Shown here: piece by piece, positions 1-8,458 of the stretch
How the letters are laid out: the number at the start of each line of letters is the position of its first letter
Numbering within the stretch: position 1 is the stretch's first letter
Assembly (NCBI GenBank): GCA_017555085.1
Contig: JAFZHD010000049.1
Coordinates: forward strand, 1-52,631
DNA: 52,631 nt
From: Muribaculaceae bacterium
GTDB lineage: Bacteria; Bacteroidota; Bacteroidia; Bacteroidales; Muribaculaceae
Direction: 5' to 3'
The notes under the pieces: model-generated
Seen by the model: only the letters and a program-made list of their open reading frames with translations
What the model was told of the DNA's origin: nothing
Databases searched by the model: none
Program-made: the position numbers and the translations under genes

Positions 1-425
1 ATCATCGCCTTGCGCACCTTGCTAATTTCCCCAAGACGGTTTTGGGGCAGGCGCACAACTCGCGACTGCTCGGGAATAGCCTGCTGAATGGCTTGGCGAA
101 TCCACCACACCGCATAAGAGATAAACTTGAAACCGCGCGTTTCGTCAAACTTTTCCGCGGCTTTGATAAGACCGAGATTACCCTCACTGATAAGGTCGAG
201 CAATTCAACACCTTTATTGTGGTATTGCTTGGCTACCGACACCACAAAGCGAAGATTGCTACGCACAAGAGTGTCCAAGGCATCGCTATCGCCCTCTTTG
301 ATGCGACGCGCGAGTTCTACTTCCTCATCGGCGGTTAGTTGGGGTTCACGACTGATTGCATGGAGATACTTGTCAAGAGACTGTGTACGAACAGTAATAG
401 ACTTAGAGATTTTCAACTGCTTCAT
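1..425 (-). CDS. rpoD: Primary sigma factor RpoD/SigA, N-terminal part (cut by window edge)
   Basis: About 141 codons are readable leftwards from an ATG at 425-423, and the frame runs open off the left edge. The protein opens [20 protein letters not shown], the usual start of the short Bacteroidetes housekeeping sigma factor, which lacks the long region 1.1 of proteobacterial RpoD. Region 1.2 (sigma-70 '[17 protein letters not shown]') and region 2 follow, with the core-binding and -10 melting stretch around [13 protein letters not shown] and [15 protein letters not shown]. It directs core RNA polymerase to promoters of the TTG/TAnnTTTG type seen throughout this window. It is transcribed away from the methyltransferase gene across a 328-base spacer. 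The remaining regions 3 and 4 lie outside the window. Confidence 0.95.
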   Translation of the reverse strand, partial: MKQLKISKSITVRTQSLDKYLHAISREPQLTADEEVELARRIKEGDSDALDTLVRSNLRFVVSVAKQYHNKGVELLDLISEGNLGLIKAAEKFDETRGFKFISYAVWWIRQAIQQAIPEQSRVVRLPQNRLGEISKVRKAM

Positions 426-590
426 AGTTATTAAAGATAAAGTTAGACAAATTACGATAAAGATAGTCAGCAAAACTAATGCCATTTTTTAACAAACCAC
501 AAAAACACTCCCGTTATTTGAAAATAATTAACCTTATCTGCCACTTTTGTCATATCACTGCCTCATAACCTCAAAAACGACTCCAATCCC

Positions 591-625
591 GACTGACATG
601 GCGTGTCAGTCGCGTGTCATGCGAC
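591..625. other. Two overlapping small hairpins
   Basis: GACTGACA (591-598) pairs perfectly with TGTCAGTC (604-611) around a 5-base loop. GTCGC (609-613) pairs with GCGAC (621-625) around a 7-base loop. The arms share bases 609-611, so the two stems exclude each other at their junction. There is no U-tract after either on either strand, so a simple terminator is unlikely. Role unknown. Confidence 0.5.
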
Positions 626-650
626 CGTCGCTGCGCTGATATCAACACGG

Positions 651-725
651 TTATCCACAAGTTATCAACATAGCAACCATTGATATACAGCATATTGCAC
701 ACTTTATTAACATTGATGTTGATAA
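651..725. promoter_or_regulatory. Cluster of three DnaA-box-like sites
   Basis: TTATCCACA at 651-659 is a perfect match to the classical DnaA box. TTATCAACA at 662-670 differs by one base. TGTTGATAA at 717-725 is the same TTATCAACA on the other strand. All three lie within 75 bases, next to AT-rich DNA. The cluster could be part of a replication origin or a DnaA-regulated promoter; the third box overlaps the -33 region of the downstream gene. dnaA itself is not in the window, and in Bacteroidetes it often is not beside oriC. Confidence 0.5.
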
Positions 726-749
726 AGTGATGTTTAGTTTGTAACTTTG
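719..749 (+). promoter_or_regulatory. Bacteroidetes-type promoter of the SpoU methyltransferase
   Basis: TTG (719-721), exactly 20 bases, then TAACTTTG (742-749). The ATG follows after only four bases (754), so the transcript probably starts at or next to the start codon (leaderless). Confidence 0.7.
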
Positions 750-753
750 TAGC

Positions 754-1284
754 ATGGAAAAGAAAACGATTTGGGACTTGCAACGCGACAGCGTTGAACA
801 ATATAGAGAAAAGGGCAAATTGCCCATCGTCGTAGTGCTTGACAACATTCGCAGCCTCAACAATGTAGGCTCGGTGTTCCGCACCGCCGACGCGTTTTTG
901 GTTGAGCGACTCATGCTCTGCGGCATAACAGCCACTCCCCCAAGTGCCGAAATTCACAAAACCGCTCTCGGCGCCGAAGACTCTGTTGCATGGGAATACC
1001 ATGAGTCAACAACCGACTGCTTACAACAACTCAAATCGCAAGGCTACACTATCTGCTGCTTGGAGCAGGTAAAAGGCAGCGTAGAAATGCAGAAATACAC
1101 CCCCGAACAAGGCAAAGGCTATGCCATCGTTCTCGGTAACGAAGTAAATGGTGTGGAACAAGCCGTGGTGGATATGAGCGATGTGTGTCTCGAAATTCCA
1201 CAATTTGGCACCAAACATTCGCTCAATGTGTCGGTGTCGGGCGGACTCGCCATGTGGCACTTTTTCAAAGCGCTGAAACTGTAA
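754..1284 (+). CDS. SpoU/TrmH-family RNA 2'-O-methyltransferase
   Basis: 176 residues, the size of the catalytic SPOUT domain alone, as in TrmH/TrmL-type tRNA ribose methyltransferases that use S-adenosylmethionine. Three SpoU motifs are visible: motif 1 around residues 30-47 (N36, R43 in LNNVGSVFRTADA), motif 2 at 128-133 (GNEVNG), and motif 3 at 149-161 (PQFGTKHSLNVSV) that forms the knotted SAM site. No extra RNA-binding domain is present, so the exact nucleotide target cannot be named. The start is fixed by the promoter only four bases upstream. Its 3' end overlaps the end of convergent ribF by 20 bases. Confidence 0.9.
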   Translation: MEKKTIWDLQRDSVEQYREKGKLPIVVVLDNIRSLNNVGSVFRTADAFLVERLMLCGITATPPSAEIHKTALGAEDSVAWEYHESTTDCLQQLKSQGYTICCLEQVKGSVEMQKYTPEQGKGYAIVLGNEVNGVEQAVVDMSDVCLEIPQFGTKHSLNVSVSGGLAMWHFFKALKL

Positions 1285-2155
1285 TATCGAGCGCCCGCTG
1301 TCGGTCGAGCTCAAGTTGAGCCATCAATTTGTCAAGCGACTCAAAACGCTGCTCGCCACGCAGATAATCAACAAATTCTATCACAATCTCTCTCCCGTAA
1401 ATATCGCAGTCAAAGCCTATTATATTGGCCTCGATGGTGGTGGCATTGTTATTGGCATCTACCGTGGGGCAACGACCTATGTTGACCATGGCCGGATATC
1501 GCTCGCCCGCTCCCACTACCGCCACACAAGCATACGCACCTATGGGCGGAACGAGTTTGCTTTCATCGCCAACAGCCACATTTGCCGTCGGGAAACCGAT
1601 TGTGCGGCCCAACTGCTTGCCCTTAACCACCGTTCCGCTGATGCTATAATAATGGCCAAGCGACTCGGCCGCTCCTTTTACATCGTGCTCGGCAAGCTGC
1701 TGACGCACTACCGATGAACTGACTCCGGGACATTCCTTGGCCTGCAACACCTCAACGCCAACCTCGGCACCTATGCGCTGATAGTCGGCAATATAGCTCA
1801 GCCGGTCGCTGCCAAATCGGTTGTTAAACCCCAATATCATCACATCTACCCCATCTTGCTCGTGGAGCATCGCCATAAACTCGCGTGCTGTGAGCCGTTG
1901 CATGTCGGCATCAAAGTCAAGCACACGGCAATGGTCCACGCCTATCGAGGCAAGCAACGCCACGCGTTCGCTCGGCGTTGACAACATTGGCGGCACACAC
2001 TCGGGGCGAATAGTGGCCAACGGATGCGTCGCAAAGGTAACAACCTCGGTCTTCATGCCGCGTGTCACAGCCTCGCTCCTCATTTGCTCAACGAGGTATC
2101 GGTGTCCGCGATGAACACCGTCAAACATTCCGACTGTGGCTATGCGACGACCCAT
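1265..2155 (-). CDS. ribF: Bifunctional riboflavin kinase / FAD synthetase RibF
   Basis: 296 residues from ATG 2155; a non-ATG extension to 2188 is possible but would overlap the upstream stop, and the conserved start MGRRIATVGMFDGVHRGH favours the ATG. The N-terminal half is the FMN adenylyltransferase domain (FDGVHRGH nucleotide-binding motif). The C-terminal half is riboflavin kinase (GKQLGRTIGFPTANV phosphate-binding loop). It converts riboflavin to FMN and then FAD in the cytoplasm. It follows the HAD phosphatase gene by 7 bases, so they are probably cotranscribed. A HAD phosphatase beside ribF invites the idea of a flavin-precursor phosphatase, but HAD substrates cannot be read from sequence. 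The 3' end overlaps the convergent methyltransferase gene. Confidence 0.95.
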   Translation of the reverse strand: MGRRIATVGMFDGVHRGHRYLVEQMRSEAVTRGMKTEVVTFATHPLATIRPECVPPMLSTPSERVALLASIGVDHCRVLDFDADMQRLTAREFMAMLHEQDGVDVMILGFNNRFGSDRLSYIADYQRIGAEVGVEVLQAKECPGVSSSVVRQQLAEHDVKGAAESLGHYYSISGTVVKGKQLGRTIGFPTANVAVGDESKLVPPIGAYACVAVVGAGERYPAMVNIGRCPTVDANNNATTIEANIIGFDCDIYGREIVIEFVDYLRGEQRFESLDKLMAQLELDRQRALDITVSAL

Positions 2156-2162
2156 TTTTCTA

Positions 2163-2774
2163 TTAATAGATTGAGAGCAAGTCGGCAAACTCTGCTCCGG
2201 GTGTTACAAGCAAAGTGTTAAAGCCCAACATTGCCGCCGCACTGAGATTTTTCTGCGAGTCATCGAGAAAAACAGTCTCTTCGGGCACAAGTTGGCACTG
2301 CTCTATCGCAGTTTCAAAGATTTTGGCATCGGGCTTGATGCATTTTGCCTCAAACGAAGTCACGATACCGTCAAAATAGTCGGCCATCTCCTTGCCCTCG
2401 TGGCGAAACTCCTCGGCAATGCGAGTATCCCACATTATGGGGTTGGTGTTTGAGAGCATATAGATTTTGTAGCGCTTGCGCAATTCACGCAACGCCACAA
2501 GACGATGAGTCGGTATTCCAACAAGGAACTCACAAAATGCGGCATCAATAGCCTCGTCAGTCACCTCGCCGTTGATGTGTTTACGAATTTCGGCACGAAA
2601 CTCATCGGCCGACATCGAGCCGTCTTCAAGCGCGAGAAACGGACCTTTTTGGCTATACTCGCCCAAAAAGTCGTTGGCACCGGCCATACCGATACCTTCA
2701 AGAGCCTTGACAGCATTTTCGCGGCGAATATCCATAATGACACCGCCCAAATCAAAAAGCAAATTCTTAATCAT
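2163..2774 (-). CDS. HAD-superfamily phosphatase (YihX-like)
   Basis: 203 residues of subfamily IA HAD fold. Motif I is FDLGGVIMD near residues 7-15 with nucleophile D8; motif II is MLSNTNP; motif III has the lysine in KPDAKIFE; motif IV is VFLDDS, for Mg binding. The form DLGGV in place of DxDGT, and the length, match YihX-like sugar-phosphate or nucleotide phosphatases. The substrate is not deducible. It is the first gene of an operon with ribF, which begins 7 bases after its stop. Its promoter ends four bases before the ATG, suggesting a leaderless message. Confidence 0.88.
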   Translation of the reverse strand: MIKNLLFDLGGVIMDIRRENAVKALEGIGMAGANDFLGEYSQKGPFLALEDGSMSADEFRAEIRKHINGEVTDEAIDAAFCEFLVGIPTHRLVALRELRKRYKIYMLSNTNPIMWDTRIAEEFRHEGKEMADYFDGIVTSFEAKCIKPDAKIFETAIEQCQLVPEETVFLDDSQKNLSAAAMLGFNTLLVTPGAEFADLLSIY

Positions 2775-2778
2775 AGTG

Positions 2779-2809
2779 CAAAGTTACCGCTTTAATGCCG
2801 AATGGGCAA
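2779..2809 (-). promoter_or_regulatory. Promoter of the HAD phosphatase-ribF operon
   Basis: Read on the minus strand: TTG (2809-2807), exactly 20 bases, TAACTTTG (2786-2779), then CACT and the ATG at 2774. Same geometry as the promoter at 719-749. Confidence 0.7.
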
Positions 2810-2825
2810 TTTTAAGCAGCAAATG

Positions 2826-2834
2826 TTATCCACA
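2826..2834 (+). promoter_or_regulatory. Isolated perfect DnaA box
   Basis: TTATCCACA, identical to the box at 651-659, lies in the spacer between the HAD gene and the Na/Pi transporter gene. A single 9-mer can be chance, but it lies only 2 kb from the three-box cluster. Confidence 0.3.
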
Positions 2835-2892
2835 AAAACACTTCCGTCCAAATCTTCATGCATTTTTTTTATTCGCATTTTAACCACAAATG

Positions 2893-2923
2893 TTGATGCT
2901 TTGACAAATAAATCATATCTTTG
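2893..2923 (+). promoter_or_regulatory. Promoter of the Na/Pi cotransporter operon
   Basis: TTG (2893-2895), 20 bases, TATCTTTG (2916-2923), about 50 bases before the ATG at 2975. Confidence 0.6.
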
Positions 2924-2974
2924 TATCGGTGAAATTTTCGCCAAACGACAGATTAAAAACCAACATTTTTATCA

Positions 2975-4741
2975 ATGCAATACGGAATCATTGACTTCAT
3001 CTCGCTGCTTGGTGCAGTGTGCTTGTTCCTCTACGGAATGAAAATTATGAGTGACGGCCTCCAAAAAGCCGCTGGCGACCGACTTCGCAACATTTTGGGC
3101 GCTATGACTCGAAATCGCTTTGCAGGCTGCCTCACCGGTTTTGCCATCACAGCCCTCATTCAAAGTTCATCAGCCTCAACCGTAATGGTTGTAAGTTTTG
3201 TGAACGCCGGTTTGATGACACTCGCACAGTCAATCGCCGTAATCATGGGTGCCAATGTGGGTACAACCGCCACCGCGTGGATTCTTACCCTCTTTGGCTT
3301 CAAAGTCAACATCAGCGCATTTGCAATTCCCTTGATGGCATTTGCAGTACCCCTGCTCTTTTCAAGCAAGAGCCGCCGCAAATCAATCGGTGAAGGCATT
3401 TTAGGTTTCTCATTGCTCTTCATGGGCTTGGACATGATTAACCAATATGTTCCCGACTTGCGCGCCAACCCCGAAATCTTTGAATTCCTCCGCAACTACA
3501 CCGACATGGGCTTCGGCTCTGTACTCATTTTCTTGCTCGTCGGCCTAATCGTTACTCTTGTCATTCAATCATCATCGGCCACATTTGCCATCGTGCTCAT
3601 CATGTGCAGCAAAGGTTGGATACAGTTTGACATCGCGGCAGCATTGGTTCTCGGTAGTAACATCGGTACAACAGTAACCCCCTTGATAGCTTCATTGAGC
3701 GGTAATGTAGCCGCCAAACGCGCCGCATTAAGCCACTTGATGTTCAATTTATTAGGCACAGTGTGGTGTTTGGCTCTGTTCTTCCCCTTCGTACACCTCA
3801 ACGAGTGGATTACCGAATCGTTGGGCCAAGGCGACCCCAACGCGCTCTATGGCTATGTTGACGGCGGCGGCACCGACCCCGAACAGATTGCAGCCATGCA
3901 GTTGAGCGTATCGTTCGGCTTGTCAATGTTCCACACCGTGTTCAACCTCGTCAACTTGTGTGTAATGATTTGGATGACCAACCTCTATGTGACAATCGTT
4001 AAACGCATCATGCCCTCTAAACACAAAGAAGACGAAGAATTCCAACTCAAATTCATCTCTACTCATGGCTTGATGACCGTGTCAGAACTCAATATCTCAC
4101 AAGCCGAAAAAGAAACAACCGTATATGCCGAGCGAGTGCAACGCATGCTTGTAATGGCCAAAGAACTCGTTCACACCCCCGAAAAGAAAGAAGAATTTAC
4201 CAAGATATTCTCTCGCCTCGAAAAATATGAAGACATTGCCGACCGCATGGAAGTTGAAATCGCCGAATATCTCAACCGCTGTGCCGAAGGTCGCTTGTCA
4301 AACGAGGGTAAACACCGCATCTCATGCCTCTTGCGCATGGTTTCTGAAATCGAAAGTATTGCCGATGGCTGTTTCAGCGTAGCCAAAGCCATGGTGCGCA
4401 AACAACAAGGCAATGTCGAATTCCCCGAAGTGGTTTACAACAACATCGACGCAATGTTTGCTTATGTTGAAGAAGCCATGGACAACATGATGGTACTCTT
4501 GAAAGATGTTGAAAACGCTCGCAAAAACGACATCATCGCATCTTACAACAAAGAACGCGAAATCAACAACCTTCGCGCTCAACTCCGCACCGAAAACATT
4601 GAAAACATCAACAACAAAGTTTATGAATACCAAGCAGGTATCGTATATATGGACATCATCGGCGACCTTGAAAAGACCGGCGACTACATCATCAATGTTG
4701 TTGACGCAGTAAAAGACCAAGTGCGCAAAAACAACGAATAA
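2975..4741 (+). CDS. Na+/phosphate cotransporter with C-terminal PhoU domain (NptA/YjbB type)
   Basis: 588 residues. The membrane half (about 1-340) shows the two inverted repeats of the type II Na/Pi family, each with the substrate-site signature QSSSA (near residues 63 and 199), and hydrophobic segments between them. After residue 350 comes a soluble, helical, charged region of the PhoU type (VYAERVQRMLVMAKEL onwards), thought to regulate phosphate flux in these fusions. The protein sits in the inner membrane. It is followed at 8 bases by an OmpR-type regulator gene, so the pair may form a phosphate-responsive unit. Direction (uptake or export) is not certain; bacterial YjbB homologues have been described as exporters. 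Confidence 0.9.
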   Translation: MQYGIIDFISLLGAVCLFLYGMKIMSDGLQKAAGDRLRNILGAMTRNRFAGCLTGFAITALIQSSSASTVMVVSFVNAGLMTLAQSIAVIMGANVGTTATAWILTLFGFKVNISAFAIPLMAFAVPLLFSSKSRRKSIGEGILGFSLLFMGLDMINQYVPDLRANPEIFEFLRNYTDMGFGSVLIFLLVGLIVTLVIQSSSATFAIVLIMCSKGWIQFDIAAALVLGSNIGTTVTPLIASLSGNVAAKRAALSHLMFNLLGTVWCLALFFPFVHLNEWITESLGQGDPNALYGYVDGGGTDPEQIAAMQLSVSFGLSMFHTVFNLVNLCVMIWMTNLYVTIVKRIMPSKHKEDEEFQLKFISTHGLMTVSELNISQAEKETTVYAERVQRMLVMAKELVHTPEKKEEFTKIFSRLEKYEDIADRMEVEIAEYLNRCAEGRLSNEGKHRISCLLRMVSEIESIADGCFSVAKAMVRKQQGNVEFPEVVYNNIDAMFAYVEEAMDNMMVLLKDVENARKNDIIASYNKEREINNLRAQLRTENIENINNKVYEYQAGIVYMDIIGDLEKTGDYIINVVDAVKDQVRKNNE

Positions 4742-4749
4742 AGCCCACT

Positions 4750-5460
4750 GTGTCACCCGATACATGCAATCATCACACACAGCGTCTCCTCATAGTCGAT
4801 GACGAGGAGACTATGTGTGAATTATTACAATTCAACCTACAAAAAGCCGGATACATAGTCGACACCGTCCTATCGGCCGAAGACGCCCTGCGTCGCGATT
4901 TGAGCATCTACGACCTGTTCATTCTCGATATCGTGTTGGGGCACATGAGCGGCTTGGAACTCGCCAAACTCCTCAAAGAAAACAAATCCACAGCCGACAC
5001 CCCCATCATCTTCTGCTCGGCACGCAACAACGTTGACGACATTGTAAACGGACTCAACATCGGCGCCGACGACTATATCACCAAGCCATTTTCAATAAAA
5101 GAAATGGAAGCACGAGTGCGCTCCGTACTCCGTCGCAAAGCCATAGTCGACGCCCACAACAACCAACTGTCGTTTGAAACACTCAAAATCGACACCATAG
5201 TCAACCGGGCAACAATCGACGGGCATTCAATAGCGCTGACACGCACCGAAATGGACATGTTGACACTATTCATGCGCCACCCCAACCGATTCTTCTCACG
5301 CAACGAAATTTTCGAAAACGTGTGGCCCGAACAAGTAATCGTAATAGACCGCACAGTCGATGTAAACATATCCCGCATGCGCAAGAAATTGGGCCGATAT
5401 GCAGCCCACATCATCAACCGCCCGGGAATAGGATACGGTTTTATTGACACACCAAACTGA
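4750..5460 (+). CDS. OmpR/PhoB-family response regulator (orphan)
   Basis: 236 residues. The receiver domain spans about 12-125, with acidic pocket D17/D18, phosphoacceptor D60 (FILDIVLG), switch S90 and K112 in TKPF. A winged-helix DNA-binding domain occupies about 140-232. The start is GTG at 4750: no in-frame ATG precedes the acidic pocket, and the GTG lies 8 bases after the transporter stop. No histidine kinase is encoded next to it. Its placement behind a PhoU-fused phosphate transporter hints at phosphate regulation, but the sequence does not prove this. Its stop (TGA) overlaps the rnhB ATG in TGATG. Confidence 0.92.
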   Translation: MSPDTCNHHTQRLLIVDDEETMCELLQFNLQKAGYIVDTVLSAEDALRRDLSIYDLFILDIVLGHMSGLELAKLLKENKSTADTPIIFCSARNNVDDIVNGLNIGADDYITKPFSIKEMEARVRSVLRRKAIVDAHNNQLSFETLKIDTIVNRATIDGHSIALTRTEMDMLTLFMRHPNRFFSRNEIFENVWPEQVIVIDRTVDVNISRMRKKLGRYAAHIINRPGIGYGFIDTPN

Positions 5461-6056
5461 TGTTACCTACATGCTACATAAGCGGCCGATATGAGGCCGG
5501 ATGCGACGAAGCCGGACGCGGATGTTTGGCCGGACCCGTCTATGCCGCGGCAGTCATTCTGCCCGACGACTTTTACCACCCACTGCTCAACGACTCAAAG
5601 CAACTCACCGAAGCGCGCCGCGAGAAACTGCGCCCCATCATCGAAGAACAAGCCATCGCGTGGGCAGTAGGCATCGTCACAGCCCAAGAAATCGACCAAA
5701 TCAACATCCTCAACGCATCAATCCTCGCCATGCATCGCGCCCTTGACGGCCTTGCCACCGTTCCAGGAGCAATCATCGTTGACGGCAACCGATTCAAGCC
5801 CTACGGCGACATACCGTGGGAGACATTTGTCAAAGGCGACGGCCGATTTGGCAACATCGCAGCCGCATCAATCCTCGCCAAGACCCACCGCGACGAGTGC
5901 ATGAAGCAACTTCACGAGCAATATCCAATGTATGGCTGGGATGTAAACAAAGGCTACCCCACCAAAGCCCACCGTGCCGCCATCGCCGAACACGGCCCCA
6001 CACCCCACCACCGCCAATCATTCCGCCTCCTCGACCCCCAATTAACCCTCTTTTAA
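5460..6056 (+). CDS. rnhB: Ribonuclease HII
   Basis: 198 residues, the usual RNase HII length. The signature [14 protein letters not shown] at 14-27 carries catalytic D16 and E17. The internal [11 protein letters not shown] and the VDGNRF region (third acidic residue) follow, then the [11 protein letters not shown] helix. It cleaves the RNA strand of RNA-DNA hybrids and removes single misincorporated ribonucleotides. It is translationally coupled to the response regulator through a one-base stop/start overlap. A strong bidirectional terminator follows. Confidence 0.96.
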   Translation: MLPTCYISGRYEAGCDEAGRGCLAGPVYAAAVILPDDFYHPLLNDSKQLTEARREKLRPIIEEQAIAWAVGIVTAQEIDQINILNASILAMHRALDGLATVPGAIIVDGNRFKPYGDIPWETFVKGDGRFGNIAAASILAKTHRDECMKQLHEQYPMYGWDVNKGYPTKAHRAAIAEHGPTPHHRQSFRLLDPQLTLF

Positions 6057-6068
6057 CTCCCAATAACA

Positions 6069-6098
6069 AACGCCCCCGCGGGATTCCGTGGGGGCGTT
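6069..6098. terminator. Bidirectional terminator between rnhB and proA
   Basis: A 13-bp stem (6069-6081 with 6086-6098, one G-U pair) closes on the tetraloop GATT. It starts with AA and ends with TT on each strand, and serves the two convergent operons. Confidence 0.85.
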
Positions 6099-6119
6099 GT
6101 ATTTTATCTTGTGCCGCGA

Positions 6120-7361
6120 TTAGCGGGTTTGGCCGGTGCCGGTTACAATGTATTTGTAGGTGGTGATTTCGGGCAAGGCCATAGGACCGCGAGCGTGGAG
6201 TTTTTGGGTTGAGATGCCTATCTCGGCGCCAAAGCCGAATTGTCCGCCATCGGTGAATGCTGTCGACACATTGGCATAGACACACGCAGCATCTACTTCG
6301 TTGACAAAAGAGTCGATTGCGCTTTGGTCTTGCGCTACTATACACTCGCTGTGGCGCGAGGTGTGGGCGTCGATAAACTGTATTGCTTCGTCAATGTTCT
6401 CAACTGTTTTTACCGACATTTTATAGTCGAGCCATTCGCGGCCAAAGTCGCTGTCTTGGGCTTGCTCCAACTGCGGATATGCACCGTTGAGCATATCGTA
6501 GGCTTCGGGGTCGGCATATATTGCCACGCCTTTGTCGGCCAAGGGTTGACAGATGCTGCGCAAGTCGCGCAATCGGCTGCGGTCAATAACAAGTGTGTCA
6601 AGGGCGTTGCACACGCTCACACGGCGTGTCTTGGCGTTGAGCACGATGTCGCTGGCAATGTCGGTAAGGCCCGATTGATGCACATAGGTGTGACACACTC
6701 CGGCTCCGGTTTCAATCACAGGTACGCGCGAGTTGTTGCGCACAAAGTCAATGAGGCCTTTGCTACCGCGAGGTATGATGAGGTCAACCATGCCTACAGC
6801 GTTGAGCATCTCGGCTGTGGCTTCGTGTGACGCAGGCAACAAGGTTACCGTGTTCTCGTCCCAACCGTTGGCCGCAAGCACGCTTTTGATGAGCGCGACG
6901 GCACATGCATTGGTGTCGTGGGCATCGCTGCCACCTTTGAGCAAACATGCGCTACCGCTCTTGGTGCAGAGCGAGAATACATCAAAGGTCACATTGGGGC
7001 GCGCTTCATAAATGATTCCGATTACGCCAAACGGCACTGATACTTTGCTGATTGTCATTCCGTTGGGGCGTGTTGTGGTGCTCAATGTCTTGCCAAGCGG
7101 CGAGGGTAATGCCGCTACCGAGCGCATGTCGGCTGCGATGTCGCGCAATCGGCTGTCGGTGAGTTGCAAGCGGTCATACTTGGGGTTTGACTTGTCCATG
7201 CGCGCCAAGTCGAGCGCATTGGCGTCGAGCAGTTGGGGAATGGCATTTTCAATAGCATCGGCCAAGGCCAACAACAGGCTGTTTATCTGCTCTACGCTAC
7301 GGCGGTTGAGGCTGCGCGCGGCTTGTCGTGCTTGCACAAACGTATCGTGTAGTTGTGTCAT
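6120..7361 (-). CDS. proA: Glutamate-5-semialdehyde (gamma-glutamyl phosphate) dehydrogenase
   Basis: 413 residues, full length for ProA. It reduces gamma-glutamyl phosphate with NADPH in the second step of proline synthesis. It has the aldehyde dehydrogenase fold. Family stretches visible include PFGVIGIIYEARPNVT, the nucleotide-fold LKGGSDAHDTN, the catalytic cysteine region KTRRVSVCNALDTL, and the C-terminal FGFGAEIGISTQKLHARGP. It starts 2 bases after proB and ends beside the shared terminator at 6069-6098. Confidence 0.97.
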   Translation of the reverse strand: MTQLHDTFVQARQAARSLNRRSVEQINSLLLALADAIENAIPQLLDANALDLARMDKSNPKYDRLQLTDSRLRDIAADMRSVAALPSPLGKTLSTTTRPNGMTISKVSVPFGVIGIIYEARPNVTFDVFSLCTKSGSACLLKGGSDAHDTNACAVALIKSVLAANGWDENTVTLLPASHEATAEMLNAVGMVDLIIPRGSKGLIDFVRNNSRVPVIETGAGVCHTYVHQSGLTDIASDIVLNAKTRRVSVCNALDTLVIDRSRLRDLRSICQPLADKGVAIYADPEAYDMLNGAYPQLEQAQDSDFGREWLDYKMSVKTVENIDEAIQFIDAHTSRHSECIVAQDQSAIDSFVNEVDAACVYANVSTAFTDGGQFGFGAEIGISTQKLHARGPMALPEITTYKYIVTGTGQTR

Positions 7362-7363
7362 AA

Positions 7364-8446
7364 TCAGTCAATATAAAGATAGTCGCTGTGAACAATGGGA
7401 CGGGCGCCGCTTTCGCCTATCACGGCGCGGGCGTCGGCAGAGTCATAAGAAGTTTTGCCCAAGGCGATGAGGTTGCCTTGCGGGGCTATGATTTTTACGA
7501 TATCGTCTTTCTCAAAGTCGCCGTCGATGCGAGTCACGCCCACCGGGAGCAGACTTGCACGCTGCGTGCCGAGCAATGCTTTGGCCGCACCTTCGTTGAT
7601 GTGAATTTCTCCTTTGGCCCAACCTTCGCTGTGTGCAATCCATTTTTGCACACCCGATGCCACCTCGCTTGCGGGGTGAAAGAGAGTGTAGGGCACGGTG
7701 CGTTCGGTGGCAATGACGCTTTGCAAAATGTTGTCGCGCTTGCCGTTGGCAATAATCACTGCGATGCCCTCGCTTGCCACCTTGCGTGCGATGCGATATT
7801 TGGTAGCCATGCCGCCACGGCCAAAGGTCGATTTTCCCTCTTGGATAAACTCTGATGCATCGGTTTCGTGATACATATCGGTGATTACCTTTGATGCGGG
7901 GTCGGCGGGATTGCCGTCATACACGCCGTCAATGTTGCTCAATATCACCAAGGCTTGCATATCCATCATCGAGGCAATGAGTCCCGACAACTCGTCGTTA
8001 TCGGTAAACATCAATTCTGTTACCGACACTGTGTCGTTTTCGTTGACAATGGGGATAACATCATTGGCGAGCATCACCTCCATACAGTGTTTTTGATTGA
8101 GGTAATGGCGACGGGTTGAGAAATTTTCTTTGGTGGTAAGCACTTGGCCACAGGCGATGCCATGCTCGCGAAACAGTTCGTAGTAACGGTTGATGAGTTT
8201 GGCTTGTCCCACAGCGCTATACAACTGACGGGCCGACACGGCATCAAGTTTCTTGTTTTCGCTCAACAGGCTGCGACCCGATGCCACCGCACCCGACGAA
8301 ATGATTATCACTCTGACACCGCGATGGTGCAAGTCGGCCACTTGGTCAACTATTGCACTCATGCGAGTAATGTCGAGCGTTCCGTCGGCACGAGTCAGCA
8401 CATTGCTGCCTATTTTAACGGCTATTCGCTTATAACGATTGCTCAT
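7364..8446 (-). CDS. proB: Glutamate 5-kinase with PUA domain
   Basis: 360 residues from ATG 8446; a TTG six bases further upstream is possible but unneeded. The amino acid kinase domain spans about 1-255 (VKIGSNVL nucleotide loop, IISSGAVASG, VNENDTV, STFGRGGMATK). A C-terminal PUA domain spans about 275-355 (INEGAAKAL..SLLPVGVTRIDGDFEKDD), which many glutamate kinases carry. It phosphorylates glutamate as the committed, proline-inhibited step. Order proB-proA with 2 bases between is classic. Unusually, it lies 12 bases downstream of an acyl-CoA synthetase gene and is probably on the same transcript. Confidence 0.96.
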   Translation of the reverse strand: MSNRYKRIAVKIGSNVLTRADGTLDITRMSAIVDQVADLHHRGVRVIIISSGAVASGRSLLSENKKLDAVSARQLYSAVGQAKLINRYYELFREHGIACGQVLTTKENFSTRRHYLNQKHCMEVMLANDVIPIVNENDTVSVTELMFTDNDELSGLIASMMDMQALVILSNIDGVYDGNPADPASKVITDMYHETDASEFIQEGKSTFGRGGMATKYRIARKVASEGIAVIIANGKRDNILQSVIATERTVPYTLFHPASEVASGVQKWIAHSEGWAKGEIHINEGAAKALLGTQRASLLPVGVTRIDGDFEKDDIVKIIAPQGNLIALGKTSYDSADARAVIGESGARPIVHSDYLYID

Positions 8447-8458
8447 TGGCAAAGTTTT

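Larger units (their letters stand above)
426..753. other. Divergent spacer rpoD / SpoU methyltransferase
   Basis: No gene of its own is visible in these 328 bases. The rpoD-proximal part (about 425-540) is AT-rich. The middle carries two overlapping hairpins (591-625). The right part holds three DnaA-box-like 9-mers (651-725) and the promoter of the rightward gene. See separate entries. Confidence 0.7.

Noticed and set aside
2155..2188. Upstream start for ribF
   Set aside because: It would overlap the HAD gene and add residues before the conserved MGRRIATVGMFDG start.
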